Origin: JALZKA01 sp033856515
Lineage (GTDB): Bacteria; Actinomycetota; Thermoleophilia; Solirubrobacterales; 70-9
Reading direction: 5' to 3'
Assembly: GCA_033856515.1 (NCBI GenBank)
Contig: JAWVEY010000008.1
Span: forward strand, 1-64,000
Length of the DNA stretch: 64,000 nucleotides
A program made the position numbers and the translations under genes. Within the stretch, counting starts at the first letter, position 1, and every line of letters starts with the position of its first letter. Positions 47,768-55,358 of this stretch are shown here, in pieces. The notes below the pieces were generated by a model that was not told the DNA's origin, searched no databases, and saw only the letters and a program-made list of their open reading frames with translations.

Positions 47768-48583
47768 CTATCCAAGCCGCCTGAGGGCGCTCAGGAACTC
47801 GTCGGACAGCTCGCCTCGGCAGATGGGCTCCGCCGTCCCGATCAGGGTCATCTCGAGGTCTGGCGTGATCTCGACCGTCAGCTCACCGCCGTCGAGCTGA
47901 ACAGTGATCGGGCTCGGTGCCCCCTCCAGAAACGCAGCGACGGCGGCACCCGATGCGCCCGTGCCGGAGGAGAGCGTCTCCCCCACACCGCGCTCAAAGA
48001 TGCGCGCCCGCACGGTTGAGCCCTCCACGCGTGTGAATGAGACGTTGGTCCGCTCCGGAAAGAGCTCGGTGTTCGACTCGATTCCGGGGCCGACCTCTCC
48101 AAGGTCGAGGTCCTCCAACTCGTCGTCGACAGCCACCACGCACTGCGGGTTCCCGACATTGAGCCGGCGGTACGACCATTCGCGGCCTGCAGAGGTGAGC
48201 GTGCCCCCACCCTCGTCGCGTCCCCGGCCGATCTCCATGCGCACCTCGTTGGGACCGGTGATCACTGGGCGCACCGGGCCCGCCTTGGTGATCACGCTGA
48301 AGCGGCTCTCCTGCGTCCATCCCGCCGCACGCAGATACAGGACGGCTTCCCGAGCGCCGTTGCCCGAGAGCTCCGCTTCGGAGCCGTCCGGATTGAAGAT
48401 CCGAAGCTCGGCGACGTGCTCGGGATCCTCGACCGGCGTCAGCAACAGGACCCCGTCCGACCCCACGCCGAAGTGCGGGTCGCAGATGCGCTTGACGCGC
48501 TCGGGCGTCAGCTCGAACGGAAGCGCCGCCGCCTCGACGATCACGTAGTCGTTGCCAAGTGCTTGCCACTTCTCGAAACGCAC
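47768..48583 (-). CDS. dapF: Diaminopimelate epimerase-like protein, both catalytic Cys replaced by Ser
   Basis: 271 residues, normal DapF length and fold: FEKWQALGNDYVIVEA, GSDGVLLL, FNPDGSEAELSGNGAREAVL, GNPQCVVAVDD, RTNVSFTRV, ERGVGETLSSGTGASGAAVA. DapF interconverts LL- and meso-DAP using two cysteines, in CGNG and in CGTG. Here both are serine: Ser73 (TCG at 48365-48367) and Ser206 (TCC at 47966-47968). All surrounding substrate residues remain. It may be inactive, or work differently. GTG start with TAGATT six bases upstream; between miaA and dapL. Confidence 0.88.
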   Translation of the reverse strand: MRFEKWQALGNDYVIVEAAALPFELTPERVKRICDPHFGVGSDGVLLLTPVEDPEHVAELRIFNPDGSEAELSGNGAREAVLYLRAAGWTQESRFSVITKAGPVRPVITGPNEVRMEIGRGRDEGGGTLTSAGREWSYRRLNVGNPQCVVAVDDELEDLDLGEVGPGIESNTELFPERTNVSFTRVEGSTVRARIFERGVGETLSSGTGASGAAVAAFLEGAPSPITVQLDGGELTVEITPDLEMTLIGTAEPICRGELSDEFLSALRRLG

Positions 48584-48592
48584 GGGGCGAAT

Positions 48593-49486
48593 CTATTCGG
48601 CTTCGCCAAGGCGCCGCATGATCTCCCCGGCGACGGCTTCGTCATCCATGGCGGTGCGGTCTATGAGCTCTACGCCCGGCATCCGGCGCATCCACGTGAG
48701 CTGGCGCCGAGCGAACGCCCGCTGGGCCGACTTCATCGCGTCCACGTCACCGCGAAGCAGCTCTTCGAAGCCGATCGCGGCGCGGGCGGTGCGAGACGCT
48801 CCCGCCTCGTCGGCGGCCCTTGCCTCGTTCGCCGCGCCCGCGGCCACCATGGAGTCGACCCGAGCGTCAATGCGATCGCGGAGCTCGTTGCGGTCGAGCG
48901 TGATCCCAGCCAGGAAGGTGGGCCGGCGAAGCTCTTCGGTCCAAAGGCCTTCGCCGGATGCGTGCGGCGCGATGCCCAGGCGGGTGAGCTCGGTCAGGCG
49001 AGAGATGCGCTTGAGGTCATTCGGGTGTACGCCCGAGCGAAGCTCCTCGGGCAGCTCGCCATGAAGGGCTTCGGCACCCCGCTCTGCTACATCACGCTCG
49101 ACCTCGTCGCGCACCTCGGCCGGAACCGGTGGGCGCATCTCGAGCTCGGCCAAGGCGGCACGCAGGTAGAGCCCCGTTCCGCCCACGATGATCGGCCGCC
49201 GCCCCGCTTCGAGGAGCGAATCGATCTCAGCTTGGGCGAGCTCCGCGAACTGGCCGGCCGAGAACTCCTCGGTCGCTTCTGCGACGCCGACCAGGCGATG
49301 TTCGAGCCGCACTCGCTCGTCGGGCGTGGGTGCCCCGCTCAGGACCTCCAGCCCTCGATAGACCTGGATCGAGTCGCAGCCGATGGCGACCGGGTCCTCC
49401 CCGCGCTTCCGCAGGTGTGCGGCGAGAGCGACCGCGACACCGGTCTTCCCGGCCGCGGTCGGCCCGAAGATGGCGATGACGTGCAT
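48593..49486 (-). CDS. miaA: tRNA dimethylallyltransferase
   Basis: 297 residues. The P-loop FGPTAAGKTGVAVALAAHL, substrate motifs CDSIQVYRGLEVLSG and IVGGTGLYLRAAL, and ARRQLTWMRRMPGVELI are all present. MiaA adds dimethylallyl to A37 of tRNAs reading U-starting codons. It is seven bases after miaB, which encodes the next modification step on the same base. Confidence 0.96.
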   Translation of the reverse strand: MHVIAIFGPTAAGKTGVAVALAAHLRKRGEDPVAIGCDSIQVYRGLEVLSGAPTPDERVRLEHRLVGVAEATEEFSAGQFAELAQAEIDSLLEAGRRPIIVGGTGLYLRAALAELEMRPPVPAEVRDEVERDVAERGAEALHGELPEELRSGVHPNDLKRISRLTELTRLGIAPHASGEGLWTEELRRPTFLAGITLDRNELRDRIDARVDSMVAAGAANEARAADEAGASRTARAAIGFEELLRGDVDAMKSAQRAFARRQLTWMRRMPGVELIDRTAMDDEAVAGEIMRRLGEAE

Positions 49487-49493
49487 CGCCGGC

Positions 49494-50813
49494 TCAGCCG
49501 ATGCGGCTGAGGATCCGCTCGTGCCCGAGGAGCGTCTGCGACGTCGCTTTGGCGATCTCGACCTCGACCAGATCGCCGGGGTGCGCGGTCCCCTCGAAGT
49601 TCACGGCCTTGTTGTGGCGGCTGCGGCCCCGGAGGCGGGTTGGGTCGGTGCGGCTGGGGCCCTCGACGAGGACTTCAAGCGTGCGGCCGACGAACCGCTG
49701 CGCGCGCTCCTTGGCCCGCGCCTGCACGAGGTCAACGAGGCGCTTCATGCGCTCCTGCTTGACCGGGTGCGGCACCTGGCCCTCCATCGTGGCCGCCTCG
49801 GTGCCTCGTCGCGGTGAGAAGACGAACGTGAACGCACCGTCGTAGGCGACCTGATCGACCACCTCGAGCGTGCGCTCGAAGTCCTCGTCCGTCTCGCCCG
49901 GGAAGCCGACGATGATGTCCGTGGTGAGCGCGCAGTCCGGCACGTGCTCACGGATCAGCGCGACCCGGTCGAGATAGCGCTCTCGTGTGTAGGTGCGCCG
50001 CATCGCCTTCAGGATCGGGCTCGATCCCGACTGGAGCGGAAGGTGGATGTGCTCGCAGAGCGCCTCGCACTCCGCATGGGCCAAGATCACGTCCTCGCGC
50101 ATGTCCTTGGGGTGCGGGCTGGTGTAGCGGATGCGCTCGATTCCTTCGACCGCGTCAACTGCGCGCAGGAGCTCCGCGAAGGTCATCCCCCCGCCTGCCC
50201 GTAGGTCGCGGCCGTAGGCGTTCACGTTCTGGCCGAGCAACGTGATCTCGCGGACACCGTCGCCCGCAAGACGCTCGACCTCTGCAAGCAACTCGGGCGC
50301 CGGGCGTGACTCCTCGCGGCCTCGAGTCGAGGGAACGATGCAGTACGAGCAGACGCAGTTGCAGCCTTGCGAGATCTGAAGCCAAGCCTGGAACTCGCGC
50401 GTCCGCTTCATTGGCAGGTGGCCCGCGAAGCCCTCGAACTCGAAGAACCCCTGCGCGCCGATCGAATCCGTGGTCAGGAACTCGGCCAGGCGACCGATCT
50501 GCCCAGGGCCGAAGGCGACGTCGACGAACGGGAAGCGCTCGAACACCTCGTCCTTGACCGACTGAGCCCAGCAGCCGCCGACTCCGACGATCCGGCTCGG
50601 ATCCTCGGACTTGAGCCGCTTTGCCTGCCCCAGGTGCGCGATAAAGCGCGAGTCCGCCGATTCGCGGATCGAACAGGTGTTGAAGAGGATCAGGTCGGCG
50701 CCGTCGCGGTCGGGCGCCTCCTCATAGCCGAGCGACTCGAGCATGCCGCGCATGCGCTCCGAGTCGTGCTCGTTCATCTGACACCCGAAGGTGGTTACGT
50801 GATAGCGCGGCAT
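49494..50813 (-). CDS. miaB: tRNA-2-methylthio-N6-dimethylallyladenosine synthase
   Basis: 439 residues. The UPF0004 domain has FGCQMNEHDSERMRGML and Cys ligands for the second cluster. The radical SAM motif is SQGCNCVCSYCIVPSTRGRE, and the C-terminal TRAM domain follows EVLVEGPSRTDPTRLRGRSR. MiaB methylthiolates i6A37 made by MiaA. TACCCT ends eight bases before the ATG. First gene of the miaB-miaA-dapF-dapL-ridA run. Confidence 0.96.
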   Translation of the reverse strand: MPRYHVTTFGCQMNEHDSERMRGMLESLGYEEAPDRDGADLILFNTCSIRESADSRFIAHLGQAKRLKSEDPSRIVGVGGCWAQSVKDEVFERFPFVDVAFGPGQIGRLAEFLTTDSIGAQGFFEFEGFAGHLPMKRTREFQAWLQISQGCNCVCSYCIVPSTRGREESRPAPELLAEVERLAGDGVREITLLGQNVNAYGRDLRAGGGMTFAELLRAVDAVEGIERIRYTSPHPKDMREDVILAHAECEALCEHIHLPLQSGSSPILKAMRRTYTRERYLDRVALIREHVPDCALTTDIIVGFPGETDEDFERTLEVVDQVAYDGAFTFVFSPRRGTEAATMEGQVPHPVKQERMKRLVDLVQARAKERAQRFVGRTLEVLVEGPSRTDPTRLRGRSRHNKAVNFEGTAHPGDLVEVEIAKATSQTLLGHERILSRIG

Positions 50814-50909
50814 CTCCGCGCAGGGTAACGGCGAGCTGGCGCTTCAGGGGCTGAGGATTGGCGCCGGCCTGCCCCGGAACGCCCACGCCGCTTCGAAGCC
50901 GGCTGGAGT

Positions 50910-50926
50910 GGGTGGACGAGCCACCC
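50910..50926 (-). terminator. Hairpin 3' of the cupredoxin gene
   Basis: GGGTGG-ACGAG-CCACCC, a perfect 6-bp stem starting nine bases past the minus-strand stop codon. No T-run follows. The rest of the 121-bp gap to miaB holds the miaB promoter box. Confidence 0.45.
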
Positions 50927-50934
50927 TCTACCCG

Positions 50935-51516
50935 CTACTTGACGGTGAGGGTGCCTTCCATGCCGGACTCGCGATGCCCGGGGATCGAGCAGAAGAACAC
51001 GTACTCGCCGGGCTCGAGCTCGACCGTGGCGTCGGCGCTGTCGCCCCCTGTGACCGTTTCGCTTTGCGCCACGGTCTCCGAGCCATCCTCGATCGTCACG
51101 TTGTGCGGGACCTCGGACGGGTTCGTGTATTCAAGGACGACCTCGCCAGCTTCAGCGTCGAGAACGTCGGGCTCGAAGAGCAGGTCGCCTGCGTCGGGCG
51201 AGGTCACGGCCAGCGTCCCGCCCTTAACCGGCGCCTCGTCAATCGGCTGCTCCGAGATCGACTCTTCGCCCGCTTGGAGTTCCTCTTCCTGCTCGGCGCG
51301 GTACTCGAAGATCTCCGCCTCACGAGTCTCATGCTCATCTCTTGCGAGGACGATCGCGAACGCCGCCGAACCGACGACCAGGAACACGAACAGCCCCAGA
51401 ACACCGACCATGACCGGCCGGGAGGAGGGGAAGCTCTCGACGCGCAACCCCACGAACGCGACCAGCACGGCCATGACCGTGAGCGCGATTCCGAACACGA
51501 AGAAGAGGTCGTTCAT
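50935..51516 (-). CDS. Membrane-anchored cupredoxin (plastocyanin-like)
   Basis: 193 residues. Two transmembrane helices (about 4-24 and 35-58) are followed by an acidic Glu-rich linker and a C-terminal cupredoxin domain. The type 1 copper ligands are His138 (VPHNVTIEDG), Cys176, His181 and Met186 (VFFCSIPGHRESGMEG), all intact. It is probably an electron carrier on the outer face of the membrane. TAGGAT lies nine bases before the ATG. No respiratory partner gene is adjacent. Confidence 0.88.
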   Translation of the reverse strand: MNDLFFVFGIALTVMAVLVAFVGLRVESFPSSRPVMVGVLGLFVFLVVGSAAFAIVLARDEHETREAEIFEYRAEQEEELQAGEESISEQPIDEAPVKGGTLAVTSPDAGDLLFEPDVLDAEAGEVVLEYTNPSEVPHNVTIEDGSETVAQSETVTGGDSADATVELEPGEYVFFCSIPGHRESGMEGTLTVK

Positions 51517-51574
51517 GCGGCCGCGATCCTATCGGGAGCAGGCACGGGAACCAGGTTTCTCCCCATGGCTCGAG

Positions 51575-53005
51575 TCAATCCGCGTACGCCGTGGCCCGGC
51601 TCTCCCGGATGACGGTGATCTTCGTGCGGCCCGGATGCGTCGCCTCCTTCTCGATCGCGGTGGCGATCTCTTGTGAGATGACCGCCGCCGTGTCGTCATC
51701 GACTACACCCGGATCGACCACCACGCGGATCTCGCGGCCGGCGCGCATCGCGAAGACGCGCTCGACGCCGTGATGGCGAGAGGCGATCTCCTCGAGGTCG
51801 CGCATCCGGCCTACGTACTGCTCAAGGGAGTCGCCGCGCGCGCCGGGGCGGGCGCCCGAGACCGAGTCGGCTGCCTGCACGATCACCGCCTCGACGGTCT
51901 TCACCTCGACCTCGTTGTGGTGGGCCTCCATCGCGTGGGCGACGGCCTCGGACTCGCCGTTCCGCCGGGCGATCCGGCCGCCGATTAGAGCGTGTGGTCC
52001 CTCGACCTCATGCGTGACCGCCTTGCCGATGTCGTGAAGGAACGCCGCGCGGCGCGCCGTCTCGGCTGAGGCGCCCAGCTCCTCGGCGAGGATGCCGGCC
52101 AAGTTCGCGCACTCGATCAGATGATCGAGGACGTTCTGCCCGTATGAGGTACGGAAGCGAAGCTGGCCGATCAGCTTCGTGAGCTCGGGATCGAGTCCGT
52201 GGACGTGCGCCTCGAGCGCCGCCGTCTCCCCTTCCTCGATCACGCGCTCATCCAAGTCTGTCTTGGCCTGTTCATACGTCTCCTCGATCAGCGCCGGGTG
52301 GATGCGCCCGTCAGCGATCAGGCGCTCGAGCGTGAGCCGGGCGATCTCCCGCCTGACTCCATCGAAACTCGACAAGACGACCGCAGAGGGCGTTTCGTCG
52401 ATGATCACGTCAACGCCCGTGAGCTTTTCAAGCGCGCGGATGTTCCTGCCCTCGCGGCCGATGATCCTCCCCTTCATCTCATCCGAGGGAAGCTCGACCA
52501 GCCGGGTCGTTGCCTCGCTCGAGTGCTTGGCGGCAAGGCGGCCGGTGGCGACGGCAAGGATGTTCCGAGCGCGCCTGTCTCCCTCGCGCTTGGCCTCGTC
52601 TTCGATCTGCCGGATCTTGAGCGCTGCCTGGTGCTGCGCTTCCTGTTCCACATCGGCGAGAAGCATCTGCTTTGCCTGCGCGGCGCTTAGGCCTGAGATG
52701 CGCTCGAACTCACGGCGCTGGACGCGCTTGGCCTGCTTCAGCTCCTCGTTTTGCTGGGCTAGGTTCCGCTCGCGGTCCTCGAGCGCCTGGTGGCGCCGGT
52801 CGAGATCGGCCTGACGAAGGGCGATCGATTCGGTCTCGCGGAGTGCGAGCTCTTCCATGCGGGCGATTTCAGCGCGGCGAGCCTGAAGCTCGTCCACGGG
52901 GTTGCCATCGGTTGCGGGTGTCGTAGGTACTGCAGCGGCGCTAGGCGCGAGCCCCCCGGCCTCGTCGTCGCGGCGCCAACCGAAGCGTTGCGCGCGTTGT
53001 CCCAT
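51575..53005 (-). CDS. rny: Ribonuclease Y without N-terminal membrane anchor
   Basis: 476 residues. A long coiled coil (about 38-150), KH domain with GRIIGREG (179-186), then an HD domain with AFLHDIGKAV (His324-Asp325) and HHNEVEVKTVEA. RNase Y starts bulk mRNA decay. The family usually begins with a transmembrane helix; here the N-terminus (MGQRAQRFGWRRDDEAGGLA) is polar. The start is firm: GGAGGTGA lies seven bases before the ATG. The upstream in-frame sequence offers no anchor. Confidence 0.92.
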   Translation of the reverse strand: MGQRAQRFGWRRDDEAGGLAPSAAAVPTTPATDGNPVDELQARRAEIARMEELALRETESIALRQADLDRRHQALEDRERNLAQQNEELKQAKRVQRREFERISGLSAAQAKQMLLADVEQEAQHQAALKIRQIEDEAKREGDRRARNILAVATGRLAAKHSSEATTRLVELPSDEMKGRIIGREGRNIRALEKLTGVDVIIDETPSAVVLSSFDGVRREIARLTLERLIADGRIHPALIEETYEQAKTDLDERVIEEGETAALEAHVHGLDPELTKLIGQLRFRTSYGQNVLDHLIECANLAGILAEELGASAETARRAAFLHDIGKAVTHEVEGPHALIGGRIARRNGESEAVAHAMEAHHNEVEVKTVEAVIVQAADSVSGARPGARGDSLEQYVGRMRDLEEIASRHHGVERVFAMRAGREIRVVVDPGVVDDDTAAVISQEIATAIEKEATHPGRTKITVIRESRATAYAD

Positions 53006-53012
53006 TTCGGTT

Positions 53013-53020
53013 TCACCTCC
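53013..53020 (-). promoter_or_regulatory. Perfect Shine-Dalgarno of rny
   Basis: GGAGGTGA on the minus strand, seven bases from the ATG. It fixes the start of an RNase Y that lacks the usual membrane helix. Confidence 0.85.
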
Positions 53021-53023
53021 ACC

Positions 53024-53046
53024 CGCTCCGGCGAGAGCCGGCAGCG
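53024..53046 (-). promoter_or_regulatory. Leader hairpin upstream of rny
   Basis: On the minus strand CGCT-G-CCGGC-TCTC-GCCGG-AGCG forms a 9-bp stem with one bulged G and a 4-nt loop, ending just upstream of the Shine-Dalgarno. It could be a structured leader open to autoregulation, as rnase leaders often are. The remainder of the 233-bp gap up to 53238 holds presumed divergent promoters and nothing else recognisable. Confidence 0.4.
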
Positions 53047-53238
53047 AGCGTGTCTGTAATCAGAATTCATGATGCGATTCAGTGGTTCGACTTCAAGATG
53101 CAGGCCTACATGGCCGCTTCTCGCTATCCACCGATGGTAAACCCGAGCGCAAGGGCGAGGGCGCCCACGTGTGCCCGGTGACCGCGATCTATCTCCCAAG
53201 CGGTAGCCAGGCGCCCTGTCGCATGTAACAATTCAGAC

Positions 53239-53496
53239 ATGGCGTATCCCCCGTTGTGGCAGCCCGACGCGCGGCAACCTCACAGCGCATCGCGCGACTG
53301 GAGAGGGCTACTGGGCTCTGGCGTCGCTGGCTTACTCACGCTGGCGATGGTCATGCTCGTCATCGCAATGATCTGGTTCTTGGTGATGGTTTTCACCGCA
53401 GACGATGACGGCCAATCGGGTCCTCCACGCGGGCTCACCGGGGCGCCTGCGGGCGAGCAAGGGATCGGCCAAGCGATCCGGTCCGAGAGCCGTTAG
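53239..53496 (+). CDS. Small single-pass membrane protein
   Basis: 85 residues. A polar N-terminus is followed by one strongly hydrophobic helix (about 27-52, GVAGLLTLAMVMLVIAMIWF) and a Gly/Gln-rich tail. No family recognised. A TAACAAT-like box precedes the ATG by six bases. It is the only plus-strand gene in the small-gene island, and its stop codon abuts the repeat copy at 53501. Confidence 0.6.
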   Translation: MAYPPLWQPDARQPHSASRDWRGLLGSGVAGLLTLAMVMLVIAMIWFLVMVFTADDDGQSGPPRGLTGAPAGEQGIGQAIRSESR

Positions 53497-53500
53497 GACC

Positions 53501-53527
53501 TGTGGCGCTTTTCGTCCAAAGCACTAC
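53501..53527 (-). repeat. GGACGA-loop hairpin repeat, copy 2
   Basis: Minus-strand core GCTTTGGACGAAAAGC with outer pairing GTAGT/GCCAC (one mismatch, one G-T pair). It lies between the small membrane protein stop (plus strand) and the DsrE-like stop (minus strand). Confidence 0.75.
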
Positions 53528-53584
53528 GTTGGCTTTCGCCCCCTCATCAGGAACGAAGCCGCCCACCCGCCTGAAACGGAGCGC

Positions 53585-53938
53585 TCAGTAAGTCAGCGTG
53601 GTGTCGGCCGCGGTCGCGAGCTCGACCAGCTTCTGGGGCTGTGCCGGTTCCGCGCCAGCGGCGCCCACATCTACTCCCCGCGCCTTGCTCGACATGCCTG
53701 AGGCGTAGATCGGAACATGTGCCTTACGCAACGCGCTCAAGTGCTCTTCGAAGGCACCGGTCCCAACTCCGTGTGTTGCGGCTGCGGTTTCAGGTCGCAA
53801 TAGCTGCACTGCGTCGCCCGCCAGGAAAACGCTTACATCGTGACCCTCGGATGCGGCCGTCTTTGCGATGAGCATTGCCAGTGCCGCTCTCGTGGGGTTT
53901 TCTGGACCGGTTGCCAGGTGAACGAGGAGAGTTGCGAT
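53585..53938 (-). CDS. DsrE-family protein, probable ATC start
   Basis: 117 residues if begun at ATC 53938: ATLLVHLATGPENPTRAALA, then MLIAKTAASEGHDVSVFLAG DAVQLL and HVPIYASGMSSKARGV. This is the DsrE/DsrF-like fold of small sulfur-relay-type proteins, here without an obvious active cysteine. The first ATG is only at 53875 and would remove the first beta strand. A TAGGGT box lies six bases before the ATC, the same spacing as true starts elsewhere in the window. Repeat hairpins lie on both sides. Confidence 0.72.
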   Translation of the reverse strand: MATLLVHLATGPENPTRAALAMLIAKTAASEGHDVSVFLAGDAVQLLRPETAAATHGVGTGAFEEHLSALRKAHVPIYASGMSSKARGVDVGAAGAEPAQPQKLVELATAADTTLTY

Positions 53939-53944
53939 GGCGCA

Positions 53945-53950
53945 ACCCTA
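53945..53950 (-). promoter_or_regulatory. Putative -10 box (TAGGGT) of the DsrE-like gene
   Basis: TAGGGT, six bases, then ATC where homologous proteins begin. The same TAGGGT plus six bases precedes the ATG of the methyltransferase gene at 3033. Confidence 0.45.
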
Positions 53951-53964
53951 CCTGCGAAACGACA

Positions 53965-53992
53965 TAAGTGCTATTCGTCCAAAGCGTCTACT
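53965..53992 (-). repeat. GGACGA-loop hairpin repeat, copy 3
   Basis: Minus-strand core GCTTTGGACGAATAGC. The outer end contains the stop codon of the cupin gene (CTTTAGTAGACGC). G-T pairs preserve the stem where bases differ from other copies. Confidence 0.75.
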
Positions 53993-54398
53993 AAAGCCAG
54001 GTGATCCCAGCTTGCTCCGACGCCTCGGCATATGCGTCGGGCCCGAGCCTGCCATCTTGATCGGCTTGGGCTAGATCTCGGAAGAACTGCTCGAAACCGC
54101 CTGGCGTAAGGACGACTAGCTCCCGTCCCTCGCCCGGGACGACACGGCGCTGAGCGTGAGGAACCCCGCGAGGCAGAAAAATCGCATCCCCGGGCCCAAG
54201 CCGAAACTCTTCTTCGCCCCGGGTGACGATGTGCTCACCCTCCAAGATGTAGAAGAGCTCATCTTCATGAGTGTGCACGTGTAGCGGGGTATCAAGCATC
54301 GGCTGACCCTCTTCGAGGATCGTGATTGCGCCGCCCGAATCCTCCGAGCTTGTCTTAACCAGGATCGTTGTCTCGCCGAAGGTGAGCTTCTCCGCCAC
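53991..54398 (-). CDS. Cupin-domain protein
   Basis: 135 residues, single conserved beta-barrel. Cupin motif 1 is TPLHVHTHEDELFYILEGEH and motif 2 is GPGDAIFLPRGVPHAQRR, giving the three His and one Glu metal ligands. Function unassigned (possible small-molecule dioxygenase or isomerase). GTG 54398 is preferred over longer frames because TAGATT lies seven bases upstream and the domain begins at once. Confidence 0.83.
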   Translation of the reverse strand: MAEKLTFGETTILVKTSSEDSGGAITILEEGQPMLDTPLHVHTHEDELFYILEGEHIVTRGEEEFRLGPGDAIFLPRGVPHAQRRVVPGEGRELVVLTPGGFEQFFRDLAQADQDGRLGPDAYAEASEQAGITWL

Positions 54399-54439
54399 GC
54401 CGGAAAATCTATGGGAGAGCGCCCCACCGTGCCAGCGCC

Positions 54440-54467
54440 TTGGGTGCTTCTCGTCCAAAGCGACTAC
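54440..54467 (-). repeat. GGACGA-loop hairpin repeat, copy 4
   Basis: Minus-strand core GCTTTGGACGAGAAGC with outer arms AGTAGTC and ACCCAAG only partly paired. It lies about 90 bases past the acetyltransferase stop and about 30 bases upstream of the cupin promoter. Confidence 0.7.
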
Positions 54468-54556
54468 TCCGGCAGCCCGGCGGCTTGTACGGAACCAAGG
54501 AGGCGTTACCGGGGCGAGATTGCACGCTACGTCTACGCGGGTTGGCGCGAGGCTGC

Positions 54557-55117
54557 TTACGCCCGCACGTCGTCGGAAAGAATCGCGAAACACACCTGAT
54601 CCAGGCGGCCTGTTGGGGTTTTCTCGAGGCCCCGCAGGACCCCCTCCCGTTTCAGGCCGGCTCTCTCCATCGATCGCTGGGCACCGACGTTGTCGACGCC
54701 GGTGAGTCCATAGATGCGTTCGAGCCCAAGATCCTGGAATGCAAATGAAAGCGTCAGCTCCAAGGCGCGTCGGCTCAGGCCACAGCCGCGCGACCTGGGT
54801 GCAATCCAGAAGCCTAGCTCCGCGGTGCGCTCATCCCAGTCGATGTCGAAGAGCATCGTCTGACCCGAGAGCTGGACAGCCTCAGGCTCCCAGACGCCGA
54901 GTAGTACGCCGTCACCAGCCTCCATGCGTTCGCTGTTTCGCTGAACATAGGGGCGGAGGGCCTCGTCGGTCGCGGCCAATTGTCCGTGATAGGCGCCCTG
55001 TGCGATGGCCGGGTCCTTGAATGCTTTGACGAACGCGGGGGTGTCGTCTTCGGTAATTGAACGAAGCTCAATCGATCCATCCCCCACACCCGCCCGTGGC
55101 AGGGCGATGCTTGGCAT
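54557..55117 (-). CDS. GNAT acetyltransferase, RimJ/RimL-like
   Basis: 186 residues: GDGSIELRSITEDDTPAFVK, then FDIDWDERTAELGFWIAPRS RGCGL and LTLSFAFQDLGLERIYGLTG, VDNVGAQRSMERAGLKREGV. This is the ribosomal-protein/alanine N-acetyltransferase-like subfamily. ATG 55117 is supported by TATGCT eight bases upstream; an open frame continues further but without similarity. Substrate unknown. Confidence 0.83.
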   Translation of the reverse strand: MPSIALPRAGVGDGSIELRSITEDDTPAFVKAFKDPAIAQGAYHGQLAATDEALRPYVQRNSERMEAGDGVLLGVWEPEAVQLSGQTMLFDIDWDERTAELGFWIAPRSRGCGLSRRALELTLSFAFQDLGLERIYGLTGVDNVGAQRSMERAGLKREGVLRGLEKTPTGRLDQVCFAILSDDVRA

Positions 55118-55314
55118 TGACGGCGAGCATATCCCGGCCCCGCCGCCCAGGTTGCGCTCAAACGCTGCCGGTCCAAACGCGCATGAGCCTTGAGCTGGCC
55201 TCAGATAAACCAGTGGGGGGCCCCGCATAGGTCTTCGGCAGCGCAGCTATAGAGAAGTCGACCGCTGCCCAGCCCATACGGCGGAGACAAAACCATATGA
55301 CGTCTCATCTAAAG

Positions 55315-55350
55315 CGACTTAGACGCTTTTCGTCCAAAGCACCTAAGTCG
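55315..55350 (-). repeat. GGACGA-loop hairpin repeat, copy 5 (longest stem)
   Basis: Minus strand CGACTTAGGTGCTTT-GGACGA-AAAGCGTCTAAGTCG: 15 positions with 13 Watson-Crick pairs and two adjacent mismatches. A degenerate half copy (55299-55318, reading AGTCGCTTTAGATGAGACG on the minus strand) overlaps its left edge. It lies ten bases past the stop of the exported protein. Confidence 0.85.
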
Positions 55351-55358
55351 AGGCTTGC

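Noticed and set aside
50814..50934. tRNA or small RNA gene in the miaB-cupredoxin gap
   Set aside because: No cloverleaf, T-loop GTTCRA or CCA-like end could be drawn; only a short hairpin and a promoter box are visible.
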